From Gammaproteobacteria bacterium (GTDB taxonomy: Bacteria > Pseudomonadota > Gammaproteobacteria > JAUIAT01), in the NCBI GenBank assembly GCA_030425295.1, contig JAUIAT010000007.1, positions 51,598 through 115,597 of the forward strand: DNA of 64,000 nt, written 5' to 3'. A model generated the notes under the pieces. It was not told the origin of the DNA, ran no database searches, and worked only from the letters and a program-made list of their open reading frames with translations. Positions 9,186-17,349 of the stretch are shown here, piece after piece. The translations under genes and the position numbers were made by a program. How positions within the stretch are numbered: the first letter of the stretch is position 1; each line of letters opens with the position of its first letter.

Positions 9186-10229
9186 ATGTTTTCTAGCACA
9201 AAAAAAGACGAATATTACCAGGCTTTACTTGCTAAAGATTCTCAATATGAAGGGGTTTTTTATGTGGGGGTCAAAACAACAGGAGTTTTTTGCCGCCCTA
9301 CTTGCCCTGCTAGAAAACCAAAGTTTGATAATTGTGAGTTTTTTTCAAATGCTCAAGAGGCTTTGTTAGCATCTTTTCGTCCCTGCAAGCGCTGTCAGCC
9401 ATTGTCTCATCCTAATCAAGTTTCTGATCTAGTACAGGCTCTTGTTGGTGCGGTTGAAGAAAACCCTGAAAAGCGCTGGAAAGATAGAGATTTTGAAGAA
9501 CTATCCGTAAATTCTTCTATTGCACGTCGCCAGTTTCAAAAAAGATTTGGTATGACGTTTGTTGAGTACGCAAGGGCAAGGCGCATGGGGATTGCTATGA
9601 AACAAATTAGGTCGGGAAAAAGAGTAATTGATGCGCAAGTTGCAAGTGGTTATGAGTCAGGAAGTGGTTTTAGAGATGCTTTTTCTAAAATTATGGGGAC
9701 ACCTCCATCTGCAAAAGGGACGCACAAAATTTTAAAGGCAGCTTGGATTGATACTCGGCTAGGCCCAATGATTGCAGTTGCTGATGATGACCACCTGTAT
9801 TTACTTGAATTTGTTGATCGTAGAGGTTTGGAGCGTGAAGTCGAACGTTTACGAAAACGAACAAAGTCTAAAATTATCCCAGGGGATGCTAAGCCAATTG
9901 ATTTAATTAGGGTGGAGTTGGAATTGTATTTTTCGGGAAAATTAAAGCAATTTACAACACCAATATGTTTGTTAGGGTCTGATTTTCAAAAGAGCGTATG
10001 GTGTGCATTACTTCAGATACCTTACGGGCAAACTTGTTCGTATGCTGATCTTGCTAAGAGTATTGGCAATAAGTCTGCTTATCGTGCTGTTGCAAATGCC
10101 AATGGCTGTAACCAGCTTGCAATTATTGTCCCGTGCCATCGGGTTATTAACTCTAATGGCGAGCTTGGTGGCTATGGGGGAGGCATTAAGCGCAAAGAGT
10201 GGTTAATACATCTTGAAAAGGAAGCTTAG
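9186..10229 (+). CDS. ada: Ada: methylphosphotriester/O6-methylguanine-DNA methyltransferase and transcriptional activator
   Basis: The 347-residue protein has the full three-part Ada layout. The N-terminal zinc domain carries Cys36, Cys40, Cys67 and Cys70 (TTGVFCRPTCPARK and RPCKRC), where Cys36 would accept methyl groups from phosphotriesters. An AraC-type helix-turn-helix region spans about residues 85-185 (SSIARRQFQKRFGMTFVEYA). The C-terminal O6-methylguanine methyltransferase domain has active-site Cys317 in PCHRVI. Methylated Ada activates alkylation-response genes in the family. It stands alone here, with no alkB or alkA next to it, and is flanked by inverted copies of the 12-bp TAGGGTCTGTTG motif. 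Confidence 0.95.
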   Translation: MFSSTKKDEYYQALLAKDSQYEGVFYVGVKTTGVFCRPTCPARKPKFDNCEFFSNAQEALLASFRPCKRCQPLSHPNQVSDLVQALVGAVEENPEKRWKDRDFEELSVNSSIARRQFQKRFGMTFVEYARARRMGIAMKQIRSGKRVIDAQVASGYESGSGFRDAFSKIMGTPPSAKGTHKILKAAWIDTRLGPMIAVADDDHLYLLEFVDRRGLEREVERLRKRTKSKIIPGDAKPIDLIRVELELYFSGKLKQFTTPICLLGSDFQKSVWCALLQIPYGQTCSYADLAKSIGNKSAYRAVANANGCNQLAIIVPCHRVINSNGELGGYGGGIKRKEWLIHLEKEA

Positions 10230-10238
10230 GGTCTGTTG
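10227..10238 (-). repeat. Dispersed 12-bp motif, inverted copy at the ada stop
   Basis: TAGGGTCTGTTG on the plus strand begins with the ada stop codon TAG and fills much of the 19-bp gap to engB. It is inverted relative to the copy at 9146, so the two copies flank ada. Confidence 0.5.
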
Positions 10239-10248
10239 AGTGAGTTAT

Positions 10249-10848
10249 CTAGGCGAGTTCATACCACTTATCAAGTTGATTTTTAGCCTCTTCGAGCCCG
10301 ACTTTATCGAAAGAAGAAAATAGTTGTACAGTTACTTCATTTTCTAGCTCTTTTAGCTCTTTTCTAACTTCATCAAGCACTTTAACTCTTGCTCCATAGC
10401 GAAGTTTATCGGATTTTGTTAAAAGAATATGTACGGGAATGTTGTTATCAGCCGTCCATTCTATAAGTTTTATATCAAGAGGTTTTAACGGGTGGCGGCA
10501 ATCCATTACCAAAATTAAGCCTTTTAGGCACTCTCTTTGATGTAGATAATTATTAATTAATTCAGCCCAGTGTGCTTTAGTATTGCCCGATACTTTTGCA
10601 AAGCCATAACCAGGCAGGTCGATAATACGGCGAGTGCCATCTAGATTAAATACGTTAATAAGTTGAGTGCGCCCAGGGGTTTTGCTGATTCTGGCTAAAC
10701 TCTTATGATCAGTAATTGTATTGATAGCGCTTGATTTGCCAGCATTTGATCTGCCAATAAATGCTACTTCAATCCCTTTGTCGTAAGGAAGTTGTTTTAA
10801 TTCAGCTGCGCTAATTTCAAATTCAGCTTTTCTGTAAAGTGTGCTCAT
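10249..10848 (-). CDS. engB: Ribosome-biogenesis GTPase EngB (YihA/YsxC)
   Basis: The 199-residue GTPase shows the TrmE-Era-EngA-EngB motifs: G1 GRSNAGKSS near residue 32, G3 DLPGYGFAK near 77 and G4 TKSDKL near 144. EngB helps assemble the large ribosomal subunit. It starts two bases after ispA ends, so the two are likely translated from one message. Confidence 0.95.
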   Translation of the reverse strand: MSTLYRKAEFEISAAELKQLPYDKGIEVAFIGRSNAGKSSAINTITDHKSLARISKTPGRTQLINVFNLDGTRRIIDLPGYGFAKVSGNTKAHWAELINNYLHQRECLKGLILVMDCRHPLKPLDIKLIEWTADNNIPVHILLTKSDKLRYGARVKVLDEVRKELKELENEVTVQLFSSFDKVGLEEAKNQLDKWYELA

Positions 10849-10850
10849 GT

Positions 10851-11732
10851 TTAATATTCTCTATTTATCAAACTTTCAATTACACAACGTAATTCTATAG
10901 GGTCTATAATATTATCTAGTAAATCAAGTGCTCGTTGGTATGCTTTTTGCATATGAAATTTTGCACCATCTATACCTAAAAGGGCAGGAAAGGTTGATTT
11001 GTTACTTGCTATATCAGACCCCTGGCGTTTGCCTATAATTTCAGTTTTTCCCTCAACATCTAAGATATCATCTTGAATCTGAAAAGCTAAGCCTATGTAT
11101 AAGCCGATTTCTTTTAGCTTTTGGCGTAATGCATCGTCAGCATTGCCGGCAATGCCACCTAACTCAATAGAAGCGGCAATTAAGGCGCCGGTTTTATGGT
11201 GGTGTAATGTTTCAAGCTGTTGAAGGTCGATAGCGTTGTTTTCAGCATCCAGGTCTAATGCCTGTCCTGCAATCATCCCTTTGTAGCCTATAGCTTGTGA
11301 TAAGACCTTAATTGCTTCGATTGCGCTAGCCGGTTTTAAGTTTTTATCACTGGCAATTACTTCAAAGGCCAAGCTTTGTAGGGCATCACCCGTTAAAATT
11401 GCTGTGGCTTCATCATATTTAATATGACAAGTTGGCTTTCCTCTTCTTAAGTCGTCATCATCCATTGCAGGAAGATCATCATGAACAAGAGAGTAGGTAT
11501 GAACTAGTTCAATAGCCATCGCTATTGAGTCAATATTTTGGATGTTAGCTTTACAGAGTTTGCCGGCTGCATAGGTAAGGCTTGGGCGAATTCTTTTGCC
11601 ACCATTAGATATAACGTAATTTAATGCGCTATTAAGTTTGATTGGTGTAGAATCACTTTTGGGCAGAAGGGAAGTTAATAAATTGTCTACTCGTTCGCGA
11701 GTTTGTTGTAAAAAGGAGTTTGAAGGGGGCAT
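10851..11732 (-). CDS. ispA: Farnesyl diphosphate synthase (short-chain polyprenyl synthase)
   Basis: The 293-residue protein has the first aspartate-rich motif DDLPAMDDDDLRRGKPT near residue 88 and the second in FQIQDDILDVEG near residue 218, typical of IspA. It condenses IPP with DMAPP and GPP to give farnesyl diphosphate, the precursor of ubiquinone side chains and undecaprenyl phosphate. xseB ends four bases upstream, and xseB-ispA is a widespread pair. Usually dxs follows, but here engB does. Confidence 0.93.
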   Translation of the reverse strand: MPPSNSFLQQTRERVDNLLTSLLPKSDSTPIKLNSALNYVISNGGKRIRPSLTYAAGKLCKANIQNIDSIAMAIELVHTYSLVHDDLPAMDDDDLRRGKPTCHIKYDEATAILTGDALQSLAFEVIASDKNLKPASAIEAIKVLSQAIGYKGMIAGQALDLDAENNAIDLQQLETLHHHKTGALIAASIELGGIAGNADDALRQKLKEIGLYIGLAFQIQDDILDVEGKTEIIGKRQGSDIASNKSTFPALLGIDGAKFHMQKAYQRALDLLDNIIDPIELRCVIESLINREY

Positions 11733-11736
11733 TGGA

Positions 11737-11970
11737 TTATTCGCTATCGTGCTCGAATTCGGTCACTGAATTATTTTCTGTGAGAATTTGGATTTTTTGC
11801 TCTGCCTTCTGTAAAAGATTTTGGCAGTGGCGTGAAAGAGCAACAGCCTGTTCATATTTTTTTAGAGACTGTTCTAGAGGTAGTTCACCTTTTTCCATTT
11901 CGTCAATAATATTTTGAAGGGTGTTTAAGCCTTCTTCAAATGGAATTTTGTCAACTTTGGGTTCGCTCAT
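11737..11970 (-). CDS. xseB: Exodeoxyribonuclease VII small subunit
   Basis: This 77-residue protein is the usual XseB length. It is a helical hairpin with PFEEGLNTLQNIIDEMEKGELPLEQSLKKYEQAV, the family signature. It partners XseA in degrading single-stranded DNA; xseA is not in the window. It lies between prs and ispA on one strand with gaps of 12 and 4 bases. Confidence 0.93.
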   Translation of the reverse strand: MSEPKVDKIPFEEGLNTLQNIIDEMEKGELPLEQSLKKYEQAVALSRHCQNLLQKAEQKIQILTENNSVTEFEHDSE

Positions 11971-11982
11971 TATTATCTGACC

Positions 11983-12951
11983 TTATTTATCTAGAAACAT
12001 CGAGCTTACAGATTCGCGTTTATTAACACGCAAGATTGTTTCGGCTAATGTATCAGCCATCCCTATTAAACGGATTTTATTGCAATTAGCAGCTTCATTT
12101 TTTAGAGGAATTGTGTCTGTAATAATTACTTCATCAAGCTCGGATTCTGCAATCTTTTCTATTGCTTGTCCTGAGAAAATTGGGTGGGTAGCATATGCGC
12201 TGACGCTTCTAGCGCCTTGATTTTTAAGAGCTTTTGCTGCATTGCAAAGTGTGCCTGCAGTGTCGATGATGTCATCAACAATTATGCAGTCATAGCCTTT
12301 TACATCACCAATGATATTCATAACTTCTGATTGATTTTCTTTTTGTCGGCGCTTGTCGATGATTGCGAGGTCTGAATTGGACAGGCGTTTAGCAATAGCT
12401 CGTGCACGAACTACTCCACCAACGTCGGGTGACACAATAAGAGGGTTTTCAATATGGCGGGACTGTATATCATATAACATAGCAGGGGTTGAATATACAT
12501 TGTCGACTGGCATATGGAAAAATCCTTGGATCTGGTCCGCATGAAGATCCATAGTGATAATTCTGCTTATTCCAACAGCGGCTAGCATGTCAGCAATAAC
12601 TTTTGCAGTAATAGGTACGCGTGCAGAGCGTGGGCGACGATCTTGTCTGCCATACCCAAAATATGGGATTACAGCAGTAAGGGTTGCTGCTGAAGCCCTT
12701 CTCATGGCATCAGCCATTATGATTAATTCCATGAAGTTATCATTGGATGGGGCGCAAATGGATTGCACTATGAAAACTTCATCGCCTCGAACATTTTCAT
12801 TGATTTCAACCATGATCTCGCCGTCACTAAAACGACCAACGGTTGCTTTGCCTAGAGGAATTTGTAGGCGCTCAGCTATTTGCTGTGCGAGTTCAGGAAT
12901 AGCATTACCGGAAAATAGTTTAATGTCCGGAACTGTTGCTGCTCTTTTCAT
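11983..12951 (-). CDS. prs: Ribose-phosphate pyrophosphokinase
   Basis: The 322-residue PRPP synthase has the N-terminal [19 protein letters not shown], the ATP-binding region [15 protein letters not shown], and the PRPP-binding loop [15 protein letters not shown] near residue 218. It makes PRPP from ribose-5-phosphate and ATP for nucleotide, His and Trp synthesis. It follows ispE and tRNA-Gln on the minus strand, the common gammaproteobacterial arrangement. Confidence 0.96.
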   Translation of the reverse strand: MKRAATVPDIKLFSGNAIPELAQQIAERLQIPLGKATVGRFSDGEIMVEINENVRGDEVFIVQSICAPSNDNFMELIIMADAMRRASAATLTAVIPYFGYGRQDRRPRSARVPITAKVIADMLAAVGISRIITMDLHADQIQGFFHMPVDNVYSTPAMLYDIQSRHIENPLIVSPDVGGVVRARAIAKRLSNSDLAIIDKRRQKENQSEVMNIIGDVKGYDCIIVDDIIDTAGTLCNAAKALKNQGARSVSAYATHPIFSGQAIEKIAESELDEVIITDTIPLKNEAANCNKIRLIGMADTLAETILRVNKRESVSSMFLDK

Positions 12952-13002
12952 GGCTACCTATTTATTGTTATTCCTTGTGCGCCTTTTCGACACTTGTGAA
13001 AT

Positions 13003-13077
13003 TGGCTGGGGCGCCAGGATTCGAACCTGGGTATGCAGAGATCAAAACCCTGTGCCTTACCGCTTGGCGACGCCCCA
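13003..13077 (-). tRNA. tRNA-Gln (anticodon TTG)
   Basis: The minus strand folds into a cloverleaf. A 7-bp acceptor stem (TGGGGCG with CGCCCCA) encloses the D-arm GCCAAGCGGTAAGGC, an anticodon loop CTTTTGAT with TTG, and a T-arm with GGTTCGAATCC. The discriminator G and an encoded CCA follow, ending at 13003. The sequence closely resembles E. coli tRNA-Gln. It lies between ispE and prs in the same direction and is probably cotranscribed with them. Confidence 0.97.
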
Positions 13078-13357
13078 ATGTTTTTCTTGGTCTTCGAGTT
13101 TTAGCTTTATGCTTTGTTGCAACTTCATTCGGATCAATCACGTATTTAGCAATACGCTCATTCACCTCATTTTAGTTGCGCCTCGCCTAAAACAAAAACT
13201 CTGTGACCAATGGTTCAACGTTTCATCAAGAAAACGCTTGACCATGAGTTGGTCTTCGAGTTTTAGCCTGTCATCCCAGTACAATCTGGGATATAGGAAC
13301 ATAAGATTCCTTAGCGTAACTTTAACCAAGTATGGTTTCTGATCCTGTAGCTTTTAT
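13078..13357. repeat. Intergenic region with a 19-bp direct repeat and a short hairpin
   Basis: Between ispE and tRNA-Gln, TTGGTCTTCGAGTTTTAGC occurs at 13087-13105 and again at 13249-13267. Just after the second copy is a hairpin of the ATCCCAG...CTGGGAT type (around 13271-13292), a theme seen elsewhere in the window (GTCATCCC...). I see no supported gene here. Confidence 0.6.
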
Positions 13358-14206
13358 TTAGATAAAAGCACTCTCAGGGACAGCTCCCATTGGAGATAGA
13401 TTTATACCTTTTACGACAAAACCTGTCAAGGGCTTTGGTAAAATTTCTACTATTTTTTTAGCTTCTTCTAATTTTTCAAAGGGTGCGAATAGGCAACTGC
13501 CAGTTCCAGTCATTCTGGCGTGAGGTGAGAATTTGCGGAGCCACCTTAGTGCAGCGCCAACCTGTGGGTATCGGGCGCATACCTTTGGCTCACAATGATT
13601 GACAGTGTTTTTAAGAGCAAATTGTTCGGGGCTAATTATTAATTCAGGTTTTGAAGTGATGCCACTTTTAAATATTAATTCAGTTGAAACATGGCATCCT
13701 GGATTAACTAAAACATAATACAACTCGGGTGGATCTATTGGCGTGAACTGCTCGCCTATTCCTTCTGCAAATGCGCTTTTACCATATATAAAAATTGGGA
13801 CATCGGCACCAAGTTGCAAACCTAATTTTTGCAGTTCTTTATTGCTTAAACCACAATCCCAAAGCTCATTTAATGCAACTAAAGTTGTTGCTGCATTTGA
13901 ACTTCCACCACCAAGGCCGGCCCCCATCCAGATATTTTTTTTAAGATAAATATCGGCGCCAAGTTTCGTTTTTGTATGTATTTGGAGAAGCTTGCCAGCT
14001 CTTGTGACTAGATTATTATCTATATGTTCACTAGCAGGCTCTATGAAACAATTAATTTGACTGTCTTGTCTGGTTGCAAACTTTAACTCATCAGAGAAAT
14101 CTAAAAATTGGAACACTGTCTGTAGCCGGTGATAACCATTCGGTTGTCGTCCGGTTATATGGAGAAACAAGTTTATTTTAGCTGGAGATTTAACCGATAG
14201 TGCCAT
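13358..14206 (-). CDS. ispE: 4-diphosphocytidyl-2-C-methyl-D-erythritol kinase
   Basis: The 282-residue GHMP kinase begins with SPAKINLFLHITGRQPNGYHRLQTVF and has the ATP-binding loop GAGLGGGSSNAATTL near residue 95. A C-terminal substrate loop ARMTGTGSCLFAPF is also seen. It phosphorylates CDP-methylerythritol in the non-mevalonate isoprenoid pathway that also feeds ispA nearby. Its start overlaps the end of the upstream 694-residue gene by 17 bases, so translation is probably coupled. In related gammaproteobacteria lolB would be directly upstream. Confidence 0.96.
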   Translation of the reverse strand: MALSVKSPAKINLFLHITGRQPNGYHRLQTVFQFLDFSDELKFATRQDSQINCFIEPASEHIDNNLVTRAGKLLQIHTKTKLGADIYLKKNIWMGAGLGGGSSNAATTLVALNELWDCGLSNKELQKLGLQLGADVPIFIYGKSAFAEGIGEQFTPIDPPELYYVLVNPGCHVSTELIFKSGITSKPELIISPEQFALKNTVNHCEPKVCARYPQVGAALRWLRKFSPHARMTGTGSCLFAPFEKLEEAKKIVEILPKPLTGFVVKGINLSPMGAVPESAFI

Positions 14207-16274
14207 AGTTATTAAGTTCCACAGTTATTTCTTCTTCTCTCGCATCCTGTTCTGTGTCTTTATTTCTTGCGATGCTCCATGGCGTTGAACACTCTCTGTG
14301 AAAATATAGTACATTGTTAGGAGAGGTGTAGTTGCCATTAAAGTATTTGTATACATCATTTTTCATGGCTTGACACTCAAATGCTTCAGTGCTTAATTGC
14401 TTTCCGCCGGCGAGAATTGCTGCCCCCACAAATATCGGATATCTCCATGCCCCAAGTGCAGATAAAAACTCATTAACTTCATCATATCTGCTACCCATTC
14501 CGAACCAACTGTTTGATAGGTTGTTCGACATTTGTAGAAACTTAAATACGCCAGCAATCGAACTGTTAAAATCTGCAAATGAATACACATAACCTATTGC
14601 TGCTGTAGTCCATACAGTAAAAGTTCCAGCCCAGGACATGCCTCGTGTCATTTCTCTAATTGAGGGAGATTGGGCAAATCTATCATATCCATCAATTAGT
14701 GAAGTTGATCGGATGAAAATTGATGGAGGAAGAAAGGCAACTGATGTAAGGAATGAAGCCGCTTCCTTACCAGTTATTGAGTAGAACCCACCTTGGTTAT
14801 TGGTAAGATCCATTGCTGCAATTCCTGTTGGAAGAGCAAAAAGCACGTAAAGTTTGCCGCCAAGCAGGGCTAGACTGTATGATTTTTGTGCGAATGTTAA
14901 GTCGGAAAAACTAGGGGTGCTTTCGCTTTCAATATCTTTATAGGTGGTTGGCCAGCTTACAATGCTAGATATCTGTGATGTAATGTTTGTAATAAAATTT
15001 TTCGTTCCTTGGCGAGCACTTGGTTGCACGAAAAAAAGATTTGAGCTGAATGCGCAGACCGGGATGTAATAACCGAAGAATACTTTTGATGCTTTTGTTG
15101 CCGCTGGTGATTCGACAAATAAGTTTATCGCATCTCCTAGGGTGCCGCCAAACTTAATTCCACCAAGGTGAGTTGCTACAAGACAGAGCACAGTGGACAT
15201 AGCAAATGCCCCTCCATGTATAACCGTGGTTACGCACTCGGTGCGATTAAATAGTTTGGCTGCTACATCAGAGTAAGAAATATTTTTGATTTTATTGAAG
15301 GCGCTATAAAGTTCTTTGCTTGAGAAATTTTTAGTATCAAGTTTTTGCCATATAGCAGGAGTTCTTGTAACAAAAATAACGAAACCAACAGAGCCTGCTA
15401 TTCCGTAGCCAAGAGGAGTGGTGAGCCACGGGGCATCTATTCCAAAAATGCCTTTAAGGGTGAAATCTAATCCCAGGTGGGCTCCGTTCAAAGCCAAGCC
15501 AAAACTTGAACCTGTTTTACCCAGGCTTAGGCCAGCAGTTACGATAATTCTTGCGCCAGTTTTTAGTGTGTCAACAGTTGCAAGTTTTTTAAATGCTAGT
15601 TTTGATACGTGAGAGAAACAACCAGTTATTGCGCCGTGGTTTATTTTGTCTTCAGGATTTGATGCATAGATTTCATTTTGTGAAGATATTATTTTAGTAA
15701 TATCTGAGTCTCTTATGGTGTTGTGCTCAGCGGTTGTGTAGAACTCATGTTTATTTATTATCTGTTCTATATAGTCGCGCTGTGCATGATAAGAGCCTAT
15801 ATTATTTGTTCTGTATTTATCTTTTATGCTTTCAGCTAGTTGCTCCACATCATAGAGTAAAATGGTAATTGCTTTGTATATAACTGCTAAATCAACGTTT
15901 TCAGCAGTGGCGCCTTCTTTCAATTTTCCAGAGAATACGTCTAGATTTAGGTTGTTATTGCCCGCCTGGCTTAGAAGATCAGATATTTGTTGGTGAAGAA
16001 TTTCTAAATCATCGTTATTAAGCAATTGCACTAGTTTGTGCTCAGGCTTTTTGGCCCAGGGGTTGCAATAGCTAAACCATGATCCTATGGCACGCAACGA
16101 GTTACACATTTCGTTGATTTTATTTGTGGTTTCTGAGGGAGTGCAATCGTGTCTCTTTCGGAAAATATTTATGTCGATATCGTTGGTCGAATTGCATGAA
16201 TCAATAACGACTTCAACTGTTTCACTGCTTTCGCTTGTTAAATCATCATAATCAAAAGAAACATTTTGTGACAT
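14190..16274 (-). CDS. Unrecognised 694-residue multi-pass membrane protein inserted between lolB and ispE
   Basis: I do not recognise this protein. The ATG at 16274 is preceded by an excellent GGAGGG seven bases upstream; a TTG two codons earlier is less likely. The first 230 residues are polar and partly helical (NDDLEILHQQISDLLSQAGNN). From about residue 235 to 645 there are many hydrophobic segments, such as TPLGYGIAGSVGFVIFVT, GGAFAMSTVLCLVATHLGG and GGKLYVLFALPTGIAAM. The C-terminus is polar and acidic. It fits tightly between two conserved genes: 14 bases after the lolB stop, and overlapping the ispE start by 17 bases. Such packing implies it is transcribed within the lolB-ispE-prs operon. 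Effector or structural membrane roles are equally possible. Confidence 0.75.
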   Translation of the reverse strand: MSQNVSFDYDDLTSESSETVEVVIDSCNSTNDIDINIFRKRHDCTPSETTNKINEMCNSLRAIGSWFSYCNPWAKKPEHKLVQLLNNDDLEILHQQISDLLSQAGNNNLNLDVFSGKLKEGATAENVDLAVIYKAITILLYDVEQLAESIKDKYRTNNIGSYHAQRDYIEQIINKHEFYTTAEHNTIRDSDITKIISSQNEIYASNPEDKINHGAITGCFSHVSKLAFKKLATVDTLKTGARIIVTAGLSLGKTGSSFGLALNGAHLGLDFTLKGIFGIDAPWLTTPLGYGIAGSVGFVIFVTRTPAIWQKLDTKNFSSKELYSAFNKIKNISYSDVAAKLFNRTECVTTVIHGGAFAMSTVLCLVATHLGGIKFGGTLGDAINLFVESPAATKASKVFFGYYIPVCAFSSNLFFVQPSARQGTKNFITNITSQISSIVSWPTTYKDIESESTPSFSDLTFAQKSYSLALLGGKLYVLFALPTGIAAMDLTNNQGGFYSITGKEAASFLTSVAFLPPSIFIRSTSLIDGYDRFAQSPSIREMTRGMSWAGTFTVWTTAAIGYVYSFADFNSSIAGVFKFLQMSNNLSNSWFGMGSRYDEVNEFLSALGAWRYPIFVGAAILAGGKQLSTEAFECQAMKNDVYKYFNGNYTSPNNVLYFHRECSTPWSIARNKDTEQDAREEEITVELNNYGTIG

Positions 16275-16288
16275 GAGCAAACCCTCCG

Positions 16289-16915
16289 CTATTTAGCGCT
16301 CCATTGGCGCACTACTATGGTGACTTTTAGCGGTCCATTCGCAAGTTGAATCCTTTTCGGTAAGTCTAAGTTGTTATTAAAACCAGGCTGATAGCTTTGA
16401 TAAACAATGTACCAGCCATTTTGAGTTAGTCGTGACAAGCGATGTTGCTTGTCAATTAAAGTTGAGCTAGTTGATCCTGGCCTTGGAATGCCTCGAATCC
16501 ATGAGGTAAGTCCACTGACAGGAAGATACCAGCCAAGCTTTTGTTTGAGCAAAGATTCTGGTGAGCTAGCTTTGGATTTTTCGTCCCCCTGCTTAAGTGT
16601 TACTTGCCCTGGTGAGCCAATTAGTGCGGCATGCCCTAAGTAAAAAGGACCAGACATTTGAATGTCAAACTTTTGTTTGTTTTGCACCCAGTCAAAATGT
16701 AAAAACTGTGAATCTATTTTATCGCCGTTTTTGTATTGGACGCTGGCACTACCGTATGCACGCCAATGCGGGGTATTTTTAACTATACTCTTACGCTTTT
16801 GCCAGGATGGATATTTGATCGGGAGTGAAGTGGGGGTTCTTTGTGTGGTGCAACCGGAAATCACGACTATCAAAGCCGCTGATATAAGTGCAATCCAGTT
16901 GTTCTTTCTTAACAT
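16289..16915 (-). CDS. lolB: Outer-membrane lipoprotein insertion factor LolB
   Basis: The 208-residue lipoprotein has a signal peptide MLRKNNWIALISAALIVVIS and a lipobox ISGC with lipidated Cys22. The mature part fits LolB: WRAYGSASVQYKNG, an FLHFDWVQNKQKFDIQMSGPF strand pair, and ESLLKQKLGWYLPVSGLTSWIRGIP. LolB receives lipoproteins from LolA and inserts them in the outer membrane. In E. coli lolB is divergent from hemA and followed by ispE. Here hemA is about 18 kb away and ispE is separated by one gene. Confidence 0.9.
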   Translation of the reverse strand: MLRKNNWIALISAALIVVISGCTTQRTPTSLPIKYPSWQKRKSIVKNTPHWRAYGSASVQYKNGDKIDSQFLHFDWVQNKQKFDIQMSGPFYLGHAALIGSPGQVTLKQGDEKSKASSPESLLKQKLGWYLPVSGLTSWIRGIPRPGSTSSTLIDKQHRLSRLTQNGWYIVYQSYQPGFNNNLDLPKRIQLANGPLKVTIVVRQWSAK

Positions 16916-17349
16916 TGTGTTAGATCTCCTACCAATTTCTATCCGAGTCCGTCGGTTGATAAAAAAATGTACTGGCGCTATTTTAGCAAAACAGAATTGT
17001 TTTGTAAATGATCAATATTATAGTGGGTGTATAAAACATAAACAGAAAACCTTGTTCAACACAAGGTTAGCATTAGAAAATTAAAGAAAAATCCCTTTAA
17101 GCATGCTGTTGATACGATATCCTGTAGTGTTTATGGATATGACACATTAGATAGCGAATATTTTTTGCGAATTTTTATCGTTAATTTAAAGAGCAATTTT
17201 TTTCTCTGGTATTAGTATTGTTGGAGGATGGGCGAGCTATGATATCAGGATTAATCGGAGCATTATGTGCATTAAGGCATATGTTCACAGCATATTTATC
17301 TTAACGGCCAAAGGTAGATAAATTGTGGTTTTGTTAACAAACAGAATTG
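16916..17349. other. 433-bp intergenic region at the left edge of the accessory island
   Basis: The region is AT-rich and must contain the lolB promoter. It holds a hairpin at 17048-17068 (AACCTTGT and ACAAGGTT arms with a 5-base loop, no T-run). The string AAACAGAATTGTT occurs near both edges, at about 16990 and 17340. A 21-codon frame at 17239-17304 has GGAGG upstream and encodes a hydrophobic peptide, but I cannot support it as a gene. Confidence 0.5.

Noticed and set aside
12554..13342. 262-codon plus-strand frame opposite prs and tRNA-Gln
   Set aside because: It runs antisense to prs and through the tRNA, has no domain, and its composition mirrors the minus-strand genes.
17048..17068. 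Hairpin as a rho-independent terminator
   Set aside because: No T-run follows on either strand and no gene ends beside it.
16662..17084. 140-codon plus-strand frame over the lolB start and upstream region
   Set aside because: Overlaps the lolB signal-peptide region antisense and has no protein-like features.
17239..17304. 21-codon hydrophobic frame with GGAGG upstream
   Set aside because: Too short to support without conservation or expression data; spacing to the start is long.
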